From Siphlonurus alternatus (Eukaryota; Arthropoda; Insecta; Ephemeroptera; Siphlonuridae), in the NCBI GenBank assembly GCA_949825025.1, contig OX463782.1:3049501-3113500 (forward strand): a DNA stretch of 64,000 nucleotides. Direction: 5' to 3'. The number at the start of each line of letters is the position of its first letter. Within the stretch, counting starts at the first letter, position 1. The position numbers and the translations under genes are program-made. Shown one piece after another: positions 13,001-20,905 of this stretch. The notes beneath the pieces are model-generated. The model saw only the letters and a list, made by a program, of their open reading frames with translations. It searched no databases and had not been told where the DNA came from.

Positions 13001-16000
13001 TTTTCCATATTTTTTTATCTTCAAAAAATTTCCACTCGACGTCTTGCCGTAAAAGGTAAAAAGGTGTGGCTGAGTTTTCAATTAATTTAAAAATAGTACC
13101 CAGAATCAGAAAAAAAAAAAAAAAAAATCAGAGGAACATAAATTAGTATGCTCTATTTATTTATGCAATAAAAATCATTATTAATTAAATTAATTAATAA
13201 AATGAGATTATAGGTTGAAATAAATTCAGTGAAATGTTTCGTGACTTTGGGCAACGTTAACTCACCTTTATCTCTAGCTGCTGCGTCTTTCTGTGATGGT
13301 TTGTCAGCTCCTGTGAAAACAAATTAAGTAAGTCGATGAAATAAATACTTCAGAATGGAAATTGAAGTTATAAATTTTCAGTGTTGTTTATTTTAGGATT
13401 TTATTACTGAAAATTAAGTTATATCTGCAATGCTATAAATAGATAGGGTAAATGGCATGAACCTTCAGCACAGAAGACACAAAATAAAAGCTTCATATAG
13501 GATTCTTGGTTTAAAACAAGGAGAGTCATATTATTTTCCAAGTTGGAAAACAAAAAATACCGGTAACATTAAAATGCTAAGAGGAGTCTCTGTCCCTTTT
13601 TTAAAGAAAGGCTAGGTATTGATCCTGGAAATGGGCTAGTCATCAAAAATTTTTCTTTCAACATCAATAAATACATTTAAACAAACAAAAAAGCAAAAAT
13701 AATAATAATAATATTAAATATATTTAAATAGCATGACATTTTATGCTATTTCAATTATAAAAATATTTGTTTGAGGTAGATAATAATTGAAAATTTTAAG
13801 ATCTATCTATTGTAATCAAAAACAAATAACCAAATACAAATACTTAGTGAAAGTTGAGAAAGTTATCAATGCAATAAAGGTGGAAGGAAGAAAGAAATAC
13901 TGTATTGACTACAATAGTTCCATTTACATAAACATTTCTAGTGAATATTCTCACCCTTGTCTGCGGTGGTGTTGAGCACTTGGTCGAGAGCCCGGTGGAT
14001 GTCGAAGCCGCAGCGCAGGATGGTGTCCACGAGCATGTGTTCGGGTGCGGAGTCCCCCACCACGTTGCGGATCTCATCCAGGCAGGACTGCAGACGTGCC
14101 TCGTCCACCTCGTTGAGCTGAGGACGTCGGGGAGACGCAGGCACATCCTCCTCCTGGCCCTCGTCCTCCTCTGCTATCCCGGGCTCCTCGCGCAGAAAGG
14201 CAGACATCTGAGACTGCCGTGTCCGATCGTACATGAACTGCTCCGCTGTAAGGAGACATTGTGATTATTGATACACAAATACTCTAATTGATACTCTAAT
14301 TAGAGAGAAATGGAGTATCAACCTCGTTTTTTTTTTTTTTTTTTTTGCAGAAATGGATAAAGGGTGCAAAGTTATGCTACCCTGATTTTTTTCAGATTTT
14401 TTACAGCCCTGGAAGTATTTTTAAAAAATTATTGAAAGTCTTTTTTGTGACATCACGAGGCGGCAAGTCCTATCCTTTTCTTAAGGAGAGGCGCTTCATG
14501 ATATCACAAAAAGGACATTCAATAATTTTTTAAAAATACTTCCAGGGCTGTAAAAAATCAGGGTAGCATAACTTTGCACCCTCTATCCATTTCTGCAATA
14601 ATTAAAAAAAAATAATAAGGTTGATGCTCCATTTGCAGTGGACATAGTTATGTAGTTCATTTTTATTAATAAATTTTCTACTTCCATTCATTAGTTAAAA
14701 AACAATGAGACATCCAGGGGCAAAAGGTATCAAAAGATATTTTATTCCACCTTCCAATTCCCCCCTTTTATTATTTGATTGTCAATATGTTGTTTCAGTT
14801 ACAGCTTAGCTTAGCAGCTACTGTAGCTCCATAATATGCAATATCAAATTATTAATTTATATCATTACTACACCAACTAATGAATGGAAGTAAGAAATAC
14901 TTTAATAAAAAAAAAATACTCCACTAATGATATGTCTTTAAAAATGTTCGAAGATTTAAAGTTAAATTCCATATTTTGTTATGCTAACAACAAACAAAGA
15001 CATTGAGTTAGTTAACGTATGCATAATCCATTTACTGTAACATATGTTATATGAAGCCTATATATGCATAGGCTTTGTTTTTTTTTTTAATTCCCAAGAT
15101 ATCAGCCTGCTAGTACCACCCCTAAATATTTCCCCCTCAAGTTTCAAGGTCTAAAAATAATGTGTATACACCAGTGAGGGGAAGGGGGAGAAATTGTTGT
15201 ACTCAATGTCCAAGATTAAGCCTGAGATCTCCCATATCTGGTGTGACTTCATGAGAGGTGGGGAGAAAAAATCAGACTAGATTAGATATCAGCTTCGGAA
15301 TAGAAAAACGCAGCCAAAGATGGCGATGTTGCAGCATTACGTACCACTTGGTGAGATGCTGTAGTCATCTTCGACTGAATGTCCGTAGACATCATCGTAG
15401 CCCTCAACCTCTGTGGGCAAAATAGATCGAACTTTTAGTGTCCATCGTTAAATACATTGCTTCCAGTGCCAAAACCTTTTTTTTTTGCTGAATCACGACG
15501 CAACACCGCACAAAAATTATATCTCCCTAAGAAACCCAAGCCAATTAAGCTTGATTTCTATGTGGAGTGCCGGAGAAAATTTTGACTACCGTACATACAT
15601 GCATATATGATACAATCTAACAGATCTTAGATTACCTTTAGACTCAATGGCGCCTAGCTTTCAGACATGTCTAGACATATGTCTGGCCATGTTAAAAGGC
15701 TAAAGACGATCGCCGCGCGCAGTCGAACTACACGTAAACAAAGATCTGTAAAATGTACTGTACATACTGTACTGTATGTTTGCAACAATGCATATATGCA
15801 TACCGTGTATGTATAATCAGGCGCGGATCCAGGAAAAAATTTTGGAGGGGGCTGAAAAATTTCGGAGGGGCTGCCTCTATAAGGCCAAAAAAAAAAAATT
15901 GGAGGGGGGGAAGTGTTAAATCCAAAATTTCGGGGAGGGGGGTGCAGCCCCCCTAGCCCCCCCCCCCCCTCCCGGATCCGCGCCTGTGTATGAATGATAG

Positions 16001-16367
16001 AGGCATAAGATATCGTAAAACTTTTACTAAACATTCAGAGCTACTTTCATATTAAACTATATGCATAGTATGCATACTATACTATTGACCAATAATAATG
16101 TATTTATATCGTACAGTATAGCAGAAAGACACCGTATGCATACAGTATCCTTCATGTACAGTATACTGTACAGTATACTGTATGTATAATATGCATACGT
16201 CAAAAAAAAAAACAAGTTGTGATGCGGTGTGGTCATGGTCATGGTAAATGGTATGGTCCATAGAATGGATTGGGTTCCAAAACAGCAACTGAAACTTTAT
16301 AATGTTATAAAACATTGATCTTACCATCTGAATAATTTAAAGAGCGAACGTTTCTATGTCTTGACAT
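1076..16367 (-). CDS. HBS1L: HBS1-like translational GTPase (full-length isoform)
   Basis: HBS1L is the eRF3/EF-1A-like GTPase that partners Pelota (Dom34) to rescue stalled ribosomes in no-go and non-stop decay. Coding exons on the minus strand: 16367-16325, 15410-15345, 14245-13955, 13310-13266, 7520-7368, 6758-6623, 6002-5754, 5278-5049, 4148-3915, 3449-3276, 2388-2189, 1489-1076. All have GT-AG borders and compatible phases and sum to 745 codons including the stop (744 aa). The start [13 protein letters not shown] matches the family N-terminus, and [18 protein letters not shown] follows. The HBS1 N-terminal helical domain is at about 37-133. G motifs: G1 GHVDAGKS 275-282, G2 RGITMDVG 330-337, G3 DAPGH 352-356, G4 NKLD 414-417, G5 SGL 453-455. 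EF-Tu domains 2 and 3 follow. Up to GLVTK the protein has the usual family length. A 55-residue tail is then read through a donor-like GTAAGT (1243-1238), so the real C-terminus may be spliced. Confidence 0.95.
2543..2765 (+). mobile_element. Dispersed repeat, copy 1 (inverted partner at 6965-7180)
   Basis: The segment runs from the GCGCCTGAATGCAACAAGAC end to TTTTAGAACG. It matches the reverse complement of 6965-7180 across most of its length, including GACTTGCAGGGGACTTAAAA and AAATGGAGCTGTTGTAAGAAAACT. Neither copy has obvious internal palindromy or coding capacity. Both sit in HBS1L introns. Confidence 0.65.
4673..4851. mobile_element. Short element with terminal inverted repeats
   Basis: Ends GCGGGACTTAAAAGTGTCTA and GACACTTTTAAGTCCCCCGTC form an imperfect inverted repeat around about 180 bases. 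The inside includes GTGACGTCA. It lies in an HBS1L intron and looks like a non-autonomous DNA transposon. No second copy was seen in the window. Confidence 0.45.
6188..6379. mobile_element. Pogo/Tigger-like MITE (family CAGTAAAAACTTGTTA)
   Basis: About 190 bases bounded by (C)A(G/A)TAAAAACTTGTTATTACG and TTAACGAGTTTTTACTGTA. The inside holds the family's GCAATGCTAATTATTTTTGA core. It is one of five related copies in the window (see also 429, 38323, 41658 and 52193). Confidence 0.6.
6965..7180 (-). mobile_element. Dispersed repeat, copy 2 (inverted relative to 2543-2765)
   Basis: This is the reverse complement of the repeat at 2543-2765, with scattered substitutions and small indels. The two intronic copies face each other about 4.2 kb apart within HBS1L, so they could pair in the pre-mRNA. 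Confidence 0.65.
7815..7957. mobile_element. Short palindromic MITE (TTACACGATA family)
   Basis: A near-complete inverted repeat. GCATTACACGATACAATTTT on the left mirrors AAATTGCATCGTGTAATAT on the right around a short centre. The same element occurs at 42074-42223. Confidence 0.6.
8290..8712. mobile_element. Palindromic MITE (AATCAGCTG family)
   Basis: Left AAGGTAACCCCAATCAGCTG and right CAGCTGATTCACATTACTTT are inverted. Long arms share TTGATTAACATGTAA and TTCACAAAAA. Related copies lie at 61648-62045 and, truncated by the window edge, at 63962. Confidence 0.6.
9146..9532. mobile_element. Palindromic MITE carrying CRE and CCAAT boxes
   Basis: Ends AGACAATAATGGTTGCATTT and AATGCAACCATTATTGTCT are inverted, and the arms match for about 150 bases. 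The unpaired centre has two copies of CAGCCAATCACAGCA plus GACGTCA sites. A second copy is at 28852-29238. It lies in the HBS1L intron downstream of the Ski7-like exon. Confidence 0.7.
9597..9790 (-). mobile_element. Dispersed repeat (GAGGCTTCAAGTCAGCTG family), inverted copy
   Basis: The reverse-strand features TTTTCTCCATAAGCCACCAT-like, GGGGAAGGTGG-like and AAAATAAGTTTTTGAT segments align with the family members at 42478, 53107 and 55870. This copy is degraded. Confidence 0.4.
10678..10816. repeat. Near-perfect hairpin, 139 bases
   Basis: Left arm TTCGTCGCCTCAGAATGCAA, continuing to GTACAAAAAAATTTGATG, is repeated as its reverse complement in CATCAAATTTTTTTGTAC ... GCATTCTGAGGCGACGAA. The high identity suggests a recent insertion. 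It lies in the HBS1L intron containing the Ski7-like exon. Confidence 0.6.
10958..11108. mobile_element. Half copy of the AAGGGTAATTAA palindromic element
   Basis: ACTAGATCGTATTTGTATTG, GATATTTTAAGAGCTAATG, AGAGGAGAATATTTTAA and the terminal TAACATTGGTGGCGTTACC line up with the right half of the element at 30904-31312. Confidence 0.45.
11879..12783 (-). CDS. HBS1L: Ski7-like alternative terminal exon of HBS1L
   Basis: This is a 905-base exon inside the long intron between HBS1L coding exons 4 and 5. The acceptor AG is at 12785-12784, and the exon enters in the phase left by exon 4 (13310-13266). Exons 1-4 plus this one give exactly 450 codons (449 aa) ending in TAA at 11879-11881. The isoform keeps the HBS1 N-terminal domain but has no GTPase. 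It contains five SLxSLMxKH-type repeats, a sixth degenerate one, and a C-terminal [14 protein letters not shown] segment. Vertebrate HBS1L has a short splice form (HBS1LV3), and plants and fungi have Ski7, which bridge the cytoplasmic exosome and SKI complex. An F-x-F-(D/N)-x-PSPDD segment is a shared hallmark as I recall it. The role is inferred by homology. Inclusion should depend on splicing competing with the 5.7 kb skip to 7520, and an AATAAA lies within its last codons. Confidence 0.85.
12284..12637 (-). repeat. Array of SLxSLMxKH peptide repeats in the Ski7-like exon
   Basis: Within the alternative exon the peptides [36 protein letters not shown] and SLISLISQH recur every 21-25 residues, followed by a degenerate SFADLSAHH. 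The spacers are acidic and polar with no conserved residues. This is the layout of a multivalent short-linear-motif array in a disordered region. The binding partner is unknown. Confidence 0.8.
12935..13130. mobile_element. Degraded copy of the AAATGGATAGAGGGTGCAAA MITE family
   Basis: ATAAATGAATAGAGGGTACA and AATTATGCTACACTGATTTT match the left arm of the family, and ATTTAAAAATAGTACCCAGA matches part of the right arm. It sits just upstream of the Ski7-like exon's acceptor and downstream of exon 4. Confidence 0.45.
13955..14245 (-). CDS. HBS1L: HBS1 N-terminal domain exon, shared by both HBS1L isoforms
   Basis: This is coding exon 3 of HBS1L. It encodes [17 protein letters not shown] and an acidic linker, followed by the HBS1 N-terminal domain ([17 protein letters not shown], then [15 protein letters not shown] and [11 protein letters not shown]). 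In yeast and human Hbs1 this small helical domain contacts the ribosomal entry region. It is retained in both the GTPase and the Ski7-like isoform, so both products should share whatever it binds. Donor GTGAGA at 13954-13949; acceptor CAG next to 14246. Confidence 0.9.
14311..14632. mobile_element. MITE, AAATGGATAGAGGGTGCAAA family
   Basis: GGAGTATCAACCTCG on the left mirrors AAGGTTGATGCTCC on the right. The arms share TTGCAGAAATGGATAAAGGG and its complement. About 320 bases, in an HBS1L intron. The best preserved copy. Confidence 0.7.
15590..16210. repeat. TATGCATAC/TACTGTAC-rich palindromic repeat region with embedded GCGGATCC MITE
   Basis: Many short palindromes (TGTACAGTATACTGTACAG, ATGCATAC runs) surround a MITE (15821-15987) whose ends are AGGCGCGGATCC and GGATCCGCGCCT. 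The portion at 15660-15745 (TGTCTAGACATATGTCT ... CACGTAAAC) is related to 47835-47940. It lies in HBS1L intron 1. Confidence 0.5.
15821..15987. mobile_element. MITE with GGCGCGGATCC ends
   Basis: AGGCGCGGATCCAGGAAAAA and CCCTCCCGGATCCGCGCCT form terminal inverted repeats around G-rich then C-rich arms. Relatives lie at 17939-18109 and 44492-44632. Confidence 0.65.
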
Positions 16368-16887
16368 GTTTTTTTTATCTGTTTTATTACGTTACCATAA
16401 TTAATTTGCACAAAAATTAACACAAAAGGATGTCACAGTTGAACAGCTGTTTTTGAGTCCGCATTCCACAGAATTTTTTTGAAAAGATCGAAACGGATCG
16501 AAAAGATGTGAATATTTTTTTAAAAAATGGCGGGCTATAGATTATTAGAGGAAACAACGAAAACAACGGAGAAAATAAATAAATAAAAAGCAAATTATCA
16601 TTTATCAACTATTAAATCATGAGAAAAGTTTAGGTATTAATAATTTAACTTTCTATTGTTTTATCCTTCATGGATTATTCATGAATATGTATCATAGAGT
16701 GATAGAAAACTTGATTAAAAATTCATTTTTTATGTCGATTCGACACGCCCCTTTTTCTGCTGCACTTCTTATTTTTGCACTGTGCAACTTCTGCAGAAGG
16801 GAGACAAAAAGTGTGTGAGAAATTAAATGAATCTCAATTAAATTTATCTGAACTAAGACTTGAAATATTGAAGTTCAATTTAATATA
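16368..16887. promoter_or_regulatory. Probable bidirectional HBS1L/ACOT13 promoter
   Basis: The HBS1L start codon (minus strand, 16367) and the ACOT13 start codon (plus strand, 16888) are divergent and only 520 bases apart. No other gene lies between. Both 5' UTRs and both promoters must fit here unless untranslated exons exist. No strong TATA or Inr could be assigned by eye. Confidence 0.5.
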
Positions 16888-18604
16888 ATGGCAAGCAATG
16901 GGACAAAATTTATAAAGGAAATATTCAAGTATATGGTCGAAGCAAAAGGATTCGATAGAGTTCTTGAGAAGGTATGATCATTATATCATGCATATATGGT
17001 GTGATATATATTTATGCATATTGATATTACTGGATGGACAAGCAGGCTATCCCTCTTGGCCCTTATGAATTTGGTTTGTTATAGCTTTTATTTCTATTTA
17101 ATTACAACAATTAATTAAGAAAAGTTATAAATTATAGAAAAGAAAAGCTATTAGAGCCATATCCTGTTGTTGTTGTTGGTCCCTATGCAGACTTCAGTTT
17201 GCCCTATATAATATATTTATATGCATTTGTTCTTGTTATGCTGCTTTGGCAGTATGAAGTTCATTTTTTTAACACAATAATGCCTCGGTTCACAGGTTAC
17301 CGTGGTGTCTGCTGGACAGGGCCGTTGTGTTGCCGAGATGATGGTTGGGAAAGAACACCAGAATAAAGGAGGAACTCTTCACGGAGGTCTCACAGCAACT
17401 TTGATCGACTGTATCTCCACCTGCGCTCTTATGACTCATGACCGTGGAGTTCCGGGAGTGTCCGTTGATATTCATGTCTCGTGAGTATCTTTTATATCTT
17501 CTTGAGATTCAAAAGTATTGTCTGTTTGATTAGCTAGTGTGGATCAATTAAGAAATTAATTTCAGGAGGGGCAGGTGACTTAAATGAGGAAAGTAATTTC
17601 CATAACGTAGAGGCACTGCCCATGTATTTTTATTTTTATTATACCGCAATTAATTAGGGGAGCAGGGTAAATTAAGCCCCTAGAAGAAAGGATCCTAGCC
17701 TTAATATATAGAGTTTCGACCTCAAAATTTTTTATTGCAAAAATGGATAGAGGGTGCAAAGTTATGCCACTCTGATTTCTTTTCATATTTTTTACAGCTC
17801 CGAAAGTATTTTGCTAAAAAAAATTGCGGAGGTCAAGTTCGAACCCACGCCCCCTATCATTTTATTAATAGAGAGGCGTTCAGAGGCGTCACTTTCTCTG
17901 TACTTTCAATAATTTTTTAAAAATAGTTTCTAGACTCCAGGGGCGGATCCAGCGCGCGGCTTTGGAGGGGGCGGTGCCCTATCCCGCAATGTTAAATTTG
18001 GGGTGGGAGGGTGGGGCGACGGGTGGGGGGTGGTAACACCTTCAATGTATTTTGGGACCTTTTGGGAGGGGCGATCGCCCCCCCCCCCCCCCTTGCATCC
18101 GCGCCTGCTAGACTCTAAAAAATCTGAAAAAAATCAGAGTTGCATAACTTTGCACCCTCTATCCATTTCTGCAATAAAAAAATTTGAGGTCGATACTCCA
18201 CTATAATATAGAATAACCCTCCTGCTGTTCACTCCACTGCTGAAACTAACAATACATGCACAAAATATTTCTAAGAAAAATTTTACCATATAGCTTATAG
18301 TAGCACCCTTACTCTTCTCCCTTCCTGGTTTTGATCAATTGTCAAAACTAAAATAATAGTCGAGCTTGGTTTAAATTGGCACGGGTAGCAAAGTTTTAAA
18401 GTGGACTTTGCTGGTAAAATAAGCTACAATCTTCAATTGTTTTGCTTTAGGTACCTGAAAGCTGCAAGGGAAGGCGAAGAAATTGTGATTGATGCCAATA
18501 CGTTGAAGGCGGGCAAAACACTTGCATTTCTTGAAGTTGGCATCAAAAACAAGAAGACAGGCGACCTTGTAGCATCAGGAACACATACCAAGTACATTGG
18601 GTGA
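16888..18604 (+). CDS. ACOT13: Acyl-coenzyme A thioesterase 13 (hotdog fold)
   Basis: ACOT13 (THEM2) hydrolyses medium- and long-chain acyl-CoAs, mainly at mitochondria, as a hotdog-fold tetramer. Exons 16888-16971, 17296-17480 and 18451-18604 join in frame to 140 codons plus TGA, the same length as the human protein. The catalytic region reads NKGGTLHGG ... LID. Asn51, His57, Gly58 and Asp66 correspond to human Asn50, His56, Gly57 and Asp65. The start is supported by the family-like N-terminus MASNGTKFIKEIFKYM. AATAAA signals occur at 18646-18651 and 18773-18778. Intron 2 carries a nested pair of MITEs. The gene is divergent to HBS1L. Confidence 0.95.
17709..18201. mobile_element. MITE, AAATGGATAGAGGGTGCAAA family, interrupted by another MITE
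   Basis: Outer ends GAGTTTCGACCTCAAAA and TTTGAGGTCGATACTCC. The right arm is split by a GCGGATCC-type element (17939-18109). It lies in ACOT13 intron 2, after exon 2. Confidence 0.65.
17939..18109. mobile_element. MITE with GCGGATCC ends, nested
   Basis: GGGCGGATCCAGCGCGCGG and CTTGCATCCGCGCCTGC flank G-rich and C-rich arms. It is inserted in the right arm of the MITE at 17709-18201, so it arrived later. Confidence 0.6.
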
Positions 18605-19877
18605 TCAACTAGAAATGTGAAAAGTGATATAGTTTTGTTGTTATTAATAAATTATTAATTGTTATAAAATCATTGTTATTTATTTTTAGTTTGATTCTTA
18701 TCATTCATCGATGCATTATAGTTTTTAATGAAATTTATTGCCATGGTTGTAAATAATCTAATTTGTATCATAAATAAAGTAAACAACAATAATCACGATC
18801 AATTTATTCAAATATGATTTTTTTTAAATTCTATTTTTATTTGTTTATTGTTATTATTTTTTTATATATTATGTGGAAAATATACACTTATTTTTCCCAA
18901 TTGTGTATAGATATAAATTGAAATAACATGCGCATGATATTGGGCTGGGTGGCTCCATGTACAGCCAATTTAGCCCAATGTTAGTAAATGATAGAAATAA
19001 GTGCCTTATATATTTGCATAATTATGTTAAGAAATAAGTGCCTTATATATTTACATAATTATGTTAAAGCTTAATTTTGTTTGCAGTAAATTAAATTTAA
19101 ATTAATGGTGCTTATATATATTTTTTAAAAAAAAAACACATCGAGACCATGGGTTCTGTGCGCATTGATTATTGAGTAAAAAAAAAATAAAAAAATAAAA
19201 ATTTGCTCTTGGAATTATACGGCCATCAAACATATATGTCTTCCAACTTAATATTAAATAATACATAATTATTTAAATTAGGCGTCTAAAAACTATTAAA
19301 ATCATTGTCCTCAAAATCAGCACATGCAGCTTGGGAGTTTAAAAACGACAGTACGAATATTATATAATATATATTATTTTATGTAGGTCACGCCACGCGC
19401 CGCGATCTAAAGAATTAAATAGCCAGTTCTGTTGGACGTGTGAAAATGACAGACGCGCGACCTCAATTCTACAGATCAGTACTACAGTATTAATTGTGCC
19501 TTTCTTATGTAAATTATAGTAATATAAAATAATATTGCGCGCATCATATAAATATCATAGATTAAGATTGCGTAAAAAAGTGCACATCAGTGATCGAATT
19601 TAAGAAAATATATCAGTATTTTTTTTATTATTATTTTACTAAATATACACTGCATATATATCTTTGGCGTGCAGTATATATCTTGATTAAATTTAAAATG
19701 ATAAATTCTTAGTCGGATTTCCAAGGTTCCAATTAAGTATATTTTGAAATATATTTTTTATCGTGATTAAAGCTATATATTATAGTTTACAACGCTTGTT
19801 CAATTTATTGTATTATATATATAAAATAATATATTGTACATAATTATTTCAGTGTTTCCATATCATAAATTTTTATA
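18605..19877. other. Intergenic, AT-rich
   Basis: This holds the ACOT13 3' UTR and the presumed promoter of the first acyltransferase gene. It contains A- and T-rich tracts and a short direct repeat (AGAAATAAGTGCCTTATATA at about 18994 and 19031). No gene seen. Confidence 0.4.
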
Positions 19878-20837
19878 ATGACTGAGGATATTTTACAACC
19901 ACTTTCAAAGGACGATGTCCCAAAATTATTGCAAGTATTACGAGGAGACATGCCACACAGTACAGTGGTAAGTACATTGTTTTAAAATATATTTTAAAAA
20001 TCGTTCAAATAAATCGAGAAATCAAATAACAATTAAGTTTGCTGTTTATCTCTCCTTGATCTTTTGTATTTTCGGTAGCATTTTAAATAACTGCATGCCT
20101 GCATATTTATAATATAATTAATTATGTTACAAAGGTGACGCATACGCGACACGCGCGTCTATTCATTTTTATATACGATCGTACGTGTCTCATCTAAAAC
20201 CGGTTTTATCTTTTAATTATTTTCTTACGAAAGTTGTGAAATTATCCGATCTAGTGTGATCTAGATATCATGCATATCAATTAAAATTAAGACAATATTT
20301 CTTTTATATACCGGGATAATCCGATAATTCCCAGTAAACACAATATTAAAAAATGTGTTGGACCAGAGCTGGCCCAGTCTAATTTTGGCACAGAACTGGC
20401 CCAATTAAGAACCTTCGTCAGCACTGTGTTAACACTGGACAAACAGAGCTGTGTTTATTGCATTAAAAATTTTGAAATAAATTACGTTAAAAATTTATTT
20501 TTATACATTTTTAAAATACATGCATGATTATGACAATTAAAGTTATCGAAAGTGGGAAAAAAAGGTGACAAAAATGTGAAAAAATTGTAATAATATCATA
20601 TGTATATATTAACTTAATATTGAAGCAGTACTTTATATATAAGATACTTATAAAACATTGACTTGCGAAACTCATTTATATATCTTATTAATATTTCATG
20701 AGTTTCACTTTTAAATGATTTCTTCTTGTCAAGATTCGTCAAAAATTGATTATGCAAAAATCAAAATTAAACAACTCATGCGCAAGTATATTAAATATAA
20801 TAATATATTGTATAATTTACGTATTATATTATGTATA

Positions 20838-20905
<68 letters not shown>

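Noticed and set aside
14311..14632. CRISPR-like or tandem regulatory repeat
   Set aside because: The repeated sequence is an inverted pair of arms of one MITE, not a spaced direct-repeat array.
15654..16034. 126-aa minus-strand frame rich in Pro and Phe
   Set aside because: It translates the GCGGATCC MITE and palindromic repeats; no gene support.
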